Origin: an uncultured Oscillospiraceae bacterium
Lineage (GTDB): Bacteria; Bacillota; Clostridia; Oscillospirales; Ruminococcaceae
Assembly (NCBI GenBank): GCA_900546885.1
Contig: UREN01000055.1
Span: 1 to 12,260 of the forward strand
Direction of reading: 5' to 3'
DNA length: 12,260 nt
The position numbers and the translations under genes are program-made. Each line of letters begins with the position of its first letter. Within the stretch, counting starts at the first letter, position 1. The notes beneath the pieces are model-generated. The model was not told the origin of the DNA and made no database searches. It saw nothing but the letters and a program-made list of their open reading frames with translations. This document shows, in pieces, positions 5,699 through 10,992 of this stretch.

Positions 5699-7945
5699 AT
5701 GGCGAAAAAACAGAAAAAACAGCCCGTGCCCCTGCGCCCGCAGCTGGGCGAGGGCGTAGAGATACCCGACGCGGGCAGCGTGCTGGAAACGCCCATCACG
5801 CAGACGCTGGAGACGAACTATATGCCCTATGCCATGAGCGTTATCGTCTCGCGCGCCCTGCCGGAGATAGACGGCTTTAAGCCCGCGCACCGCAAGGTGC
5901 TGTACACCATGTATACCATGGGCCTTCTGAAGGGGGCGCGCACCAAAAGCGCCAACATTGTGGGCAGCACCATGCACCTGAACCCGCACGGCGACGCGGC
6001 CATTTACGACACCATGGTGCGCCTGGCGCGCACAAATGAAAGCCTGCTGGTGCCGTATGTGTCCGGCAAGGGCAACTTTGGCAAGGCATACAGCCGCGAT
6101 ATGGCGTGCGCCGCCTCGCGCTACACCGAGGCCAAGCTGGAGCCCGTGTGCGAAGAGCTGTTTCGCGATATTGACAAGGACACTGTGGATTTTGTAGATA
6201 ACTACGACGCCACCACCACCGAGCCCACGCTGCTGCCCGTGACGTTCCCCACCATTTTGGCGAACAATACGCTGGGCATTGCCGTGGGCATGGCCTCGTC
6301 CATCTGCTCGTTCAACCTGGCCGAGCTGTGCGAAACCACCATTGCCCTTTTGAAAGACCCGCAGCACGACATCAAAGCCACCATGCCCGCGCCGGATTTT
6401 GTGGGCGGCGGCTATATTCTGTACAACGAAAAAGAAATTGACAATATCTACGAGACGGGCCGCGGCAGCGTGCGTGTGCGCGCCAAATACGATTATCAGA
6501 AGGACGGCAACATGCTGGAGATCCGGCAAATTCCGCCCACCACCACGGTGGAGGCCGTGATGGATAAAATAGCCGAGCTTGTGAAGGCGGGGCGCGTGAA
6601 AGAGATTAGCGACATGCGCGACGAGACGGACCTGAACGGCCTGAAACTCACCATCGACCTCAAGCGCGGGCAGGACCCGGACAAGGTGATGCAGAAGCTG
6701 TTTCGCTTAACGCCGCTGGAAGACAGCTTTTCGTGCAACTTTAACGTGCTGATTGCGGGCATGCCGCGCGTGATGGGTGTGCGCGAAATTCTCACCGAGT
6801 GGGCCGCGTTCCGCACCGAATGTGTGCGCCGCCGCACCTATTTCGAGCTGGCCGGCAAGGAAAAGCGCCTGCATCTTCTGCAGGGCCTGGCGGCCATTTT
6901 GCTGGATATTGACAAAGCGGTGCGCATTGTGCGCGAGACGGCCGAAGAGGCCGAGGTGGTGCCCAACCTGATGATAGGCTTTGGCATCGACCAGGTGCAG
7001 GCCGAATATGTGGCCGAAATCAAGCTGCGCCATTTGAACCGCGAGTACATCCTCAAGCGCACGCAGGAAATAGAAGAGCTGGAAAGCGCCATTGCAGAGC
7101 TGAAAGGCGTGCTTGCCAGCCCGGCCAAAATTAAAAAGATTATCATGACAGAGCTGGCCGCCGTGGCAAAGCAGTACGGCGAGGCGCGCCGCAGCGAAAT
7201 TTTGTACGAGGCGCCGCAGCAGGCCGATGAGGAAGAGGAAGACGCCATGCCGGATTATCCGGTGACGGTGTTCTACACCCGCGAGGGCTATTTCAAAAAA
7301 ATCACGCCGCTTTCGCTGCGCATGTCCGGCGAGCAGAAGCTGAAAGAGGGCGACGAGGTGGTGCGCACCATCGAGACGAAGAACAACGCGCAGCTTTTGT
7401 TCTTCACCGATGCGCATCAGGTGTACAAATGCCGCGTGGGCGACTTTGCAGACGGCAAGGCCAGCGTGATGGGCGAATATGTGCCTGCCCGCCTTGGCAT
7501 GGACGCAGGCGAGCGGCCTGTATACATGGCCCTTACGGAAGATTATGCGGGCCATATGTTGTTTTTGTTTGAAAACGGCAAGTGCGCCAAGGTGCCCATG
7601 CAAAGCTATGCCACCAAACAGAACCGCAAAAAGCTGCTCAACGCCTATTCCGACAAGGCAAAGCTGGTTTGGGCGGCCTGCCTGCCCGAAGAAACCGAGC
7701 TTGCCATCACCACCAGCGCCGGGCGCATGCTGCTGGTGCACTCGGCCCAAATACCGGAAAAGCAGACAAAGAACACGGCCGGCGTGGGCGTGCTGACGCT
7801 GAAAAAGAACCAGCACATCACGGGCGTGCGCCTTGCCGCCGGGCTGGAGCTTGCCGATGCGCACCGCTACCGCGTGCGCACGCTGCCGGCCATGGGGGCC
7901 CTTGTGCGCGCCGAGGACGCCGTGGAACAGACAAGCCTTCTGTAA
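5699..7945 (+). CDS. parC: Type IIA DNA topoisomerase subunit A (ParC-like)
   Basis: A 748-residue cleavage-reunion subunit. The opening SVIVSRALPEIDGFKPAHRK is typical; the quinolone region reads NPHGDAAIYDT (96-105), and the catalytic tyrosine is Tyr142 in SRYTEAK. Next come TVDFVDNYDATTTEP and LGIAVGMAS, the tower and coiled coil (about residues 440-500), an acidic linker (ADEEEED, 509-515) and a degenerate beta-pinwheel domain (520-730). The GyrA box (QRRGGKG) is absent, so it should not wrap DNA like gyrase, arguing for a topoisomerase IV-like role. Ala100 stands where E. coli GyrA has Ser83; Asp104 matches Asp87. AAGGAGA lies nine bases before the ATG, and the gene follows the B subunit by 30 bases, an operon. 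No clear terminator follows. Family certain; exact role (decatenation versus specialised) inferred. Confidence 0.88.
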   Translation: MAKKQKKQPVPLRPQLGEGVEIPDAGSVLETPITQTLETNYMPYAMSVIVSRALPEIDGFKPAHRKVLYTMYTMGLLKGARTKSANIVGSTMHLNPHGDAAIYDTMVRLARTNESLLVPYVSGKGNFGKAYSRDMACAASRYTEAKLEPVCEELFRDIDKDTVDFVDNYDATTTEPTLLPVTFPTILANNTLGIAVGMASSICSFNLAELCETTIALLKDPQHDIKATMPAPDFVGGGYILYNEKEIDNIYETGRGSVRVRAKYDYQKDGNMLEIRQIPPTTTVEAVMDKIAELVKAGRVKEISDMRDETDLNGLKLTIDLKRGQDPDKVMQKLFRLTPLEDSFSCNFNVLIAGMPRVMGVREILTEWAAFRTECVRRRTYFELAGKEKRLHLLQGLAAILLDIDKAVRIVRETAEEAEVVPNLMIGFGIDQVQAEYVAEIKLRHLNREYILKRTQEIEELESAIAELKGVLASPAKIKKIIMTELAAVAKQYGEARRSEILYEAPQQADEEEEDAMPDYPVTVFYTREGYFKKITPLSLRMSGEQKLKEGDEVVRTIETKNNAQLLFFTDAHQVYKCRVGDFADGKASVMGEYVPARLGMDAGERPVYMALTEDYAGHMLFLFENGKCAKVPMQSYATKQNRKKLLNAYSDKAKLVWAACLPEETELAITTSAGRMLLVHSAQIPEKQTKNTAGVGVLTLKKNQHITGVRLAAGLELADAHRYRVRTLPAMGALVRAEDAVEQTSLL

Positions 7946-8013
7946 CGTGCGGGCCAGGCGGGTGCCAGGCCCGGCCAAACGCGCGAAAATGCGCGCCGCG
8001 TCGCAGAAAACGC

Positions 8014-8049
8014 TTGCTTTTTGCTGGGGGATATGCTATCATGTATAAT
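8014..8049 (+). promoter_or_regulatory. Two overlapping promoters upstream of secG
   Basis: Promoter 1: TTGCTT (8014-8019), 17 bases, TATCAT (8037-8042) with an extended TGC. Promoter 2, shifted by exactly seven bases: TTGCTG (8021-8026), 17 bases, TATAAT (8044-8049), a perfect -10. Either would give a leader of about 45-50 bases before secG. Confidence 0.7.
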
Positions 8050-8100
8050 GCTTTTAAGGCGCAGCTGTTGCGCGCCGCATAAAATGGAGGGTTTACCGGC

Positions 8101-8349
8101 ATGAGTATTTTAGAGATTATCAGCGGTGTTCTGCTGATTTTGTCCAGCATTGCCATTATCATTCTGGTGCTGCTGCAGGATTCGAAAGGAAACGGCCTTG
8201 CCGGTGTGATTGGCGGCGGCGACATGATGATGATGGACGGCCGCAGCCGCACGCCTTCCAGCCTGATGGTGAAGTATACGAAGGTGGCCGCTGTGGTGCT
8301 GTTCGTGCTTACCATTGGCGTGAACGTCATCAGCGCGTTGGTAAAATAA
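8101..8349 (+). CDS. secG: Preprotein translocase subunit SecG
   Basis: An 82-residue membrane protein with two transmembrane segments (about 4-25 and 60-79) joined by the signature loop LLQDSKGNGLAGVIGGG, the hallmark of SecG. SecG binds the SecYE channel in the cytoplasmic membrane and assists SecA-driven export. GGAGGG lies nine bases upstream of the ATG. The loop continues as DMMMMDGRSRT, with four consecutive ATG codons (8224-8235), an unusual substitution in an otherwise typical protein. In many Firmicutes secG precedes rnr and smpB; that arrangement is not seen here. It is a single-gene unit with its own tandem promoters and a strong terminator. Confidence 0.93.
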   Translation: MSILEIISGVLLILSSIAIIILVLLQDSKGNGLAGVIGGGDMMMMDGRSRTPSSLMVKYTKVAAVVLFVLTIGVNVISALVK

Positions 8350-8360
8350 AAATTGCTCTT

Positions 8361-8421
8361 AAAGCCCGCTGGCAGCGGCATGTTGTTTGAACATGCCCCC
8401 GTGCCGCGGGCTTTTCTTTTT
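8361..8421 (+). terminator. Intrinsic terminator of secG
   Basis: An extended hairpin in three stacked stems: AAAGCCCGC with GCGGGCTTT (outer), GGCA with TGCC, and GGCATGTT with AACATGCC around a GTTTG loop. It is followed by TTCTTTTT (8414-8421). It begins 12 bases after the secG stop. Confidence 0.9.
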
Positions 8422-8467
8422 GCCCAAACGGCCACCCCGGCCCGGGGCGGCGCGCGGGACATGCCAT

Positions 8468-8501
8468 GCATAATGCACACCTTGTCCGCATACAGATGCG
8501 G
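8468..8501 (+). promoter_or_regulatory. Candidate sigma-E-type promoter or hairpin before bofA
   Basis: GCATAAT (8468-8474), 14 bases, then CATACA (8489-8494) resembles the mother-cell sigma-E promoter of Bacillus (-35 KMATATT-like, -10 CATACA), the sigma factor known to transcribe bofA there. Competing reading: CCGCAT-ACAG-ATGCGG (8486-8501) is a perfect hairpin abutting the ribosome binding site. Transcription from the proposed promoter would start almost on the Shine-Dalgarno, which weakens the promoter reading. Confidence 0.4.
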
Positions 8502-8515
8502 TGAGGTGAAACGGC

Positions 8516-8782
8516 ATGGAATTTGTACAAACGCTGCTGCTGGGGTTTGCCGCGCTTTGCGCGGGCTGTGTGCTGGCCGCGCTGCGGCACGCGCGGCGCC
8601 CGCTTGTGCGCGCGGCGCAAAGCGCCTTCGGCGGCATTGCCGCTTTGGCGGCGGTGGATGTGCTGGCAGGGTATACGGGCGTGGCGCTGGCCCTGAATTA
8701 TGCCACGGCGTTTGTGGCCGTGGTGCTGGGGGCACCCGGGGTGGTGATGCTGCTGCTTCTGCGCGCCGTGCTGGTGCTGTAG
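8516..8782 (+). CDS. bofA: BofA-family protein (pro-sigma-K processing inhibitor)
   Basis: An 88-residue, very hydrophobic protein. The second half (GYTGVALALNYATAFVAVVL then GAPGVVMLLLLRAVL) follows the BofA pattern: a glycine-rich turn, a conserved Asn (Asn61), and a G-x-PG motif (Gly72-Ala-Pro-Gly75) before the last hydrophobic segment. In Bacillus, BofA sits in the outer forespore membrane with SpoIVFA and holds the intramembrane protease SpoIVFB inactive, delaying activation of sigma-K in the mother cell. Length equals the family norm (about 87). The start at 8516 has GAGGTG seven bases upstream. It stands alone between secG and a GNAT gene, unlike the recR-linked location in Bacillus. 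Its presence suggests a spore-former. The assignment rests on a short alignment by eye, so moderately sure. No clear terminator follows; CCGGCC-cttgtgc-GGCCGG near 8803-8821 lacks a T run. Confidence 0.75.
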   Translation: MEFVQTLLLGFAALCAGCVLAALRHARRPLVRAAQSAFGGIAALAAVDVLAGYTGVALALNYATAFVAVVLGAPGVVMLLLLRAVLVL

Positions 8783-8825
8783 GGCAAACGGGGCGCAAAA
8801 GGCCGGCCCTTGTGCGGCCGGGCGC

Positions 8826-8855
8826 TTGCCCGGGCCGCAGGGTGTGTGGTATCAT
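8826..8855 (+). promoter_or_regulatory. Promoter of the GNAT gene
   Basis: TTGCCC (8826-8831), an 18-base spacer, and TATCAT (8850-8855) with extended TGG (8847-8849). The start of transcription should fall near 8862, giving a leader of about 80 bases. Confidence 0.65.
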
Positions 8856-8944
8856 AGGGTTCAGCAGGGCTGTGCAAGCCTTTGCACAGGGCGCCGCGCC
8901 CTGCTTCGGCAAGCCGCCGCGTGCCCGGGAAAGGAAGAAAAAAG

Positions 8945-9382
8945 ATGAAACTGACATTTCAATGGTTCGGGTTTTCCTCGCCGCAGATGCATGCGGCGCT
9001 GGACATTCGCACAAAGGTGTTTGTGGACGAGCAGGGCTATACCCTGGAGGACGACCGGGACGAGCAGGATAAAACCGCTTTGCATGTGCTGGGGTATGAC
9101 GCGGCCGGTGTGCCGGTGTGCACGGCGCGCATGTTTGAAGAAAGGCCCGGCGTGTGGCACATTGGCCGGGTGGCCACCTGCGCCCCACAGCGCGGCAAGG
9201 GCTATGCCGGGGCTATGATGCGCGAGATGTGCCGCGAGGCTGCGGCGCGCGGTGGCCGCCTTGCCAGCCTTGGCGCCCAGGTAGAACGCGAAAGCTTTTA
9301 TGCCGCCCTTGGGTTTTCGCCTGTGGGCGAAGTGTTTCTGGATTGCGGCCAGCCCCACATCGAAATGCAGAAGGCGCTGTAA
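8945..9382 (+). CDS. GNAT family N-acetyltransferase (ElaA/YjcF type)
   Basis: A 145-residue GNAT protein. The N-terminal IRTKVFVDEQGYTLEDDRDEQD matches the VFVxEQ signature of the ElaA/YjcF branch. Motif A for acetyl-CoA is IGRVATCAPQRGKGYAGAMM (residues 73-92) with the RGKGYAG pyrophosphate loop. The end, LGAQVERESFYAALGF then GEVFLDCGQPHIEMQ, also follows ElaA closely. It should transfer an acetyl group from acetyl-CoA to an amine; the acceptor is unknown for this branch. The start at 8945 has AAAGGAAG upstream with a slightly long spacing, and begins right at the family N-terminus. It is a single-gene unit with its own promoter and a strong terminator. Confidence 0.88.
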   Translation: MKLTFQWFGFSSPQMHAALDIRTKVFVDEQGYTLEDDRDEQDKTALHVLGYDAAGVPVCTARMFEERPGVWHIGRVATCAPQRGKGYAGAMMREMCREAAARGGRLASLGAQVERESFYAALGFSPVGEVFLDCGQPHIEMQKAL

Positions 9383-9421
9383 GGCACTCTTTGGCGCTGC
9401 CCGCCGGAAATGGAAAAGTTT

Positions 9422-9458
9422 TGCGGCCTGCCCCGAAAGCGGGGCAGGCCGCATTTTT
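9422..9458 (+). terminator. Intrinsic terminator of the GNAT gene
   Basis: A perfect 13-bp GC-rich stem (GCGGCCTGCCCCG at 9423-9435, complement 9440-9452) with loop AAAG, extended by a T-A pair, is followed by TTTTT (9454-9458). It lies 40 bases after the stop. Confidence 0.93.
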
Positions 9459-9510
9459 GTGCGCCGCAGCGCCCTGCGTGGCAGCGGCGCGGCAAAAAAG
9501 TTTGCACAGA

Positions 9511-9545
9511 TACGTTTTGGATGCAAATTTCATGCAAATGTGAAA
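9511..9545. promoter_or_regulatory. Array of three TGCAAA half-sites at 11-base spacing
   Basis: TTTGCA at 9511-9516 and TGCAAA at 9522-9527 and 9533-9538 start exactly 11 bases apart; the first is inverted relative to the other two. The last two belong to a repeated octamer ATGCAAAT (9521-9528, 9532-9539). TTTCA (9528-9532) and TGAAA (9541-9545) add a partial dyad. The one-turn spacing suggests a protein-binding site. No good promoter hexamers were found around it. Confidence 0.4.
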
Positions 9546-9574
9546 CGCGGCGGGCGTATGCTGAAGCCACAGAC

Positions 9575-9591
9575 AGGAGGTGGCTTCCGTG
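9575..9591 (+). promoter_or_regulatory. Ideal ribosome binding site and GTG upstream of the C39 peptidase
   Basis: AGGAGGTG (9575-9582), with an eight-base gap from the AGGAGG core to GTG 9589. The frame opened by this GTG has no stop before the C39 peptidase ATG at 9958 and is in the same frame, so it could give a 370-residue form with 123 extra residues. The added part is Arg/Pro/Ala/Gly-rich with no recognisable domain. Alternatively a short peptide in another frame is made, or the site is a relic. Confidence 0.35.
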
Positions 9592-9620
9592 AAGTTGGCG
9601 GCATGTGGGGTTGCACCGGC

Positions 9621-9664
9621 CCCGGGCAGGCCTGCCCGGGCGTTCTCCCGCGGGCGGGAGAACG
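9621..9664. repeat. Two adjacent perfect palindromes
   Basis: First: CCCGGGCAGG followed at once by its complement, a perfect 20-bp palindrome (9621-9640). Second: CGTTCTCCCGC (9641-9651), two bases, and its exact complement (9654-9664). They abut directly and neither is followed by a T run. The rest of 9665-9957 is GC-rich with no gene I can support in any frame. A TAGAAT element at 9923-9928, with only a poor -35, could start the C39 transcript. Confidence 0.6.
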
Positions 9665-9957
9665 GGAACTATAAAGCAGATGCGAACGCTGGAGGCATGC
9701 GCGGGAACAGCCAGCGTGCCCTGCCGTTCCCGCAAAAGGAAGCCGCGGGCCGCTTTGATGGCCGCCCTGCCTGCCGCAAAACCCCGCCCGCTTTTGGCGT
9801 GGCAAACCGTGCAGCCGGGGCAGACGGCGCGCAAATTCGCCGCCCGGCGGGCACGCGCGCCTTCCCGTGCCCGGAAACGGCGGCGCCCGGCGCCCTTCCA
9901 TCTTCATTCAAGCAACCGCAGGTAGAATGGGGCGGCAGAAGGAAAGGGGCGCTTTCC

Positions 9958-10701
9958 ATGAAACGGCGGCACACAGAGGCAAAGAAAAAGAGGCAACGCG
10001 GCGGGCGCGCATACCGTGCGGCTGTGTATGCCGCCTCTGTGCTGGCCCTGCTCACCATGCTGTGCACGGGCGCGGCCATTGTGTGGAAGAGTGACGCGCT
10101 TTTGCAGGGGCTTGCCGTAACCCCTGCCCTTCAGGAGCCCGCGCTGCCCAACGGGTGCGAGGCGGCCAGCCTTGCCAGCGTGCTGGATTATTATGGCCTG
10201 CAGGCCGATATGCTGGACCTTGCCTATGGTTATATTCCCCGGCAGGATTTTTACCAGGCCGCCGATGGCAGCCGCATTGGGCCGAACCCGGAAACCGCTT
10301 ACCCCGGAGACCCCGCCTCGCTTGGCTTTTACTGCTTTGCCGGCGCGCTGTGCGAAGGGGCAAACACCTATTTACAGAAGGCGGGCAGCAGCCTGCGCGC
10401 CTATGATGTGACGGGCATCACCGAGGCGGGCCTTGCCGAATATCTGGCGGCCGGCACGCCAGTGATTGTGTGGGTTACAACAGACTGGCAGCCGCCGCGT
10501 GCCGCCTCTTTTACCTGGCTTTTGGAAGAGACGGGCGAGGCCTATACGCCGTATGCAAACCTGCACTGCCTGGTGCTTACCGCAATGGGCGAGACGAAAT
10601 GCAAAACGGCCGACCCCTTGCGCGGCGAGCAGACAGTGGAAAAACAGGTGTTTCTGGACATTTTTGCGCAGGTGGGCAGCCGTGCGGTGGTGGTGCATTA
10701 A
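9958..10701 (+). CDS. Membrane-anchored C39-like cysteine peptidase
   Basis: A 247-residue protein with a basic N-terminus (1-20), one transmembrane segment (about 22-43) and an extracytoplasmic papain-like domain of the Peptidase_C39_2/YvpB type. Visible catalytic elements are LQEPALPNGCEAASLASVLDYYG, with the nucleophile Cys67 and a likely oxyanion Gln59, His203 in YANLHCLVLTAMG, and Asp219 in KTADPL. The family is thought to cleave or bind peptides at the cell surface; the substrate is unknown, and no ABC exporter or bacteriocin gene is adjacent. The ATG at 9958 follows GGAAAGGGG and gives a normal N-in anchor, so I prefer it, although an in-frame GTG at 9589 with a better ribosome binding site would extend the protein. 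Hairpins follow the stop. Confidence 0.82.
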   Translation: MKRRHTEAKKKRQRGGRAYRAAVYAASVLALLTMLCTGAAIVWKSDALLQGLAVTPALQEPALPNGCEAASLASVLDYYGLQADMLDLAYGYIPRQDFYQAADGSRIGPNPETAYPGDPASLGFYCFAGALCEGANTYLQKAGSSLRAYDVTGITEAGLAEYLAAGTPVIVWVTTDWQPPRAASFTWLLEETGEAYTPYANLHCLVLTAMGETKCKTADPLRGEQTVEKQVFLDIFAQVGSRAVVVH

Positions 10702-10736
10702 AGAAAAGCACGGTTTGTGCGAAAAATGCGAAAAAT

Positions 10737-10768
10737 GGGGCGCACAGCTTGAAATAAGCTTGCGCCCC
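10737..10768. terminator. Strong hairpin after the C39 gene, overlapping a -35
   Basis: GGGGCGCA (10737-10744) and AGCTT (10746-10750) pair with AAGCT and TGCGCCCC (10756-10768) around GAAAT, with one bulged C. On the plus strand only a weak T stretch follows; on the minus strand the stem is followed by ATTTTT, a better terminator, although no minus-strand gene reads into it here. It is preceded by a tandem repeat of GCGAAAAAT (10719-10736). The right arm contains the -35 of the next promoter. Confidence 0.5.
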
Positions 10769-10789
10769 GGCCCGTTTCTATGGTAGAAT
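10760..10789 (+). promoter_or_regulatory. Promoter upstream of the DMT transporter
   Basis: TTGCGC (10760-10765), 18 bases, TAGAAT (10784-10789) with extended TGG (10781-10783). Transcription should start near 10796, about 200 bases before the transporter ATG, leaving room for a small upstream gene. Confidence 0.6.
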
Positions 10790-10834
10790 AAGGCGCTTTC
10801 TGCGTGCCACGCGCGCAAAAGGCGCCTTATTTTC
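10787..10834 (+). terminator. Terminator-like hairpin straddling the promoter -10
   Basis: AATAAGGCGC (10787-10796) pairs perfectly with 10822-10831; TTT with AAA and GCG with CGC extend the stem inward. TTATTTTC follows. Its left arm covers the end of the -10 and the predicted start of transcription, so only transcripts reading through from the C39 gene could form it. Confidence 0.5.
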
Positions 10835-10854
10835 ATGGAAAGGAGGCGGCTTTT

Positions 10855-10956
10855 TTGCCAAACCACATCATCCGCCGCACACAGTGCTGGCACAACACGC
10901 GCTTTCCGCGCAGGCCGCCCCCTGCGGCATCCTTTTCCGGTGCGAACGTTTTTTAG
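10855..10956 (+). CDS. Possible 33-residue small protein in the transporter leader
   Basis: A TTG codon at 10855 lies eight bases after AGGAGG (10841-10846), the best Shine-Dalgarno in this interval, and about 60 bases downstream of the predicted transcription start. The peptide begins MPNHIIRRTQCWHNTRFPRR (TTG read as Met), is basic, has one Cys, and ends at TAG 10956 after a Pro/Ser-rich tail. No hydrophobic segment. An overlapping frame from ATG 10835 (53 codons) ends in an ATGA overlap with the transporter start but has no ribosome binding site. Could be a leader peptide or chance. Confidence 0.3.
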   Translation: MPNHIIRRTQCWHNTRFPRRPPPAASFSGANVF

Positions 10957-10992
10957 CTGTGAAAAAAGAAAGAAAAGGATGAAGGATCGTTT

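Noticed and set aside
3392..6529. A 1045-codon open frame on the minus strand
   Set aside because: It is antisense to the topoisomerase genes and overlaps the zinc-ribbon gene end. Long antisense frames are expected where GC-rich third positions suppress stops; it has no domain and is His/Ala/Arg-rich.
6707..7978. A 423-codon minus-strand frame opposite the ParC-like gene
   Set aside because: Shadow of a well-supported gene, with no motif or ribosome binding site.
7946..8000. Hairpins after the ParC-like gene as a terminator (CGGGCC/GGCCCG and GCGCG/CGCGC)
   Set aside because: Neither has a T run, so termination there is not supported.
7818..9188. A 456-codon minus-strand frame opposite secG, bofA and the GNAT gene
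   Set aside because: It is opposite three recognised genes, crosses two of their promoters and a terminator, and is low-complexity.
9605..9925. Plus-strand 106-codon frame between the GNAT and C39 genes
   Set aside because: No ribosome binding site; product is an Arg/Ala/Pro-rich low-complexity string that overlaps the palindromes.
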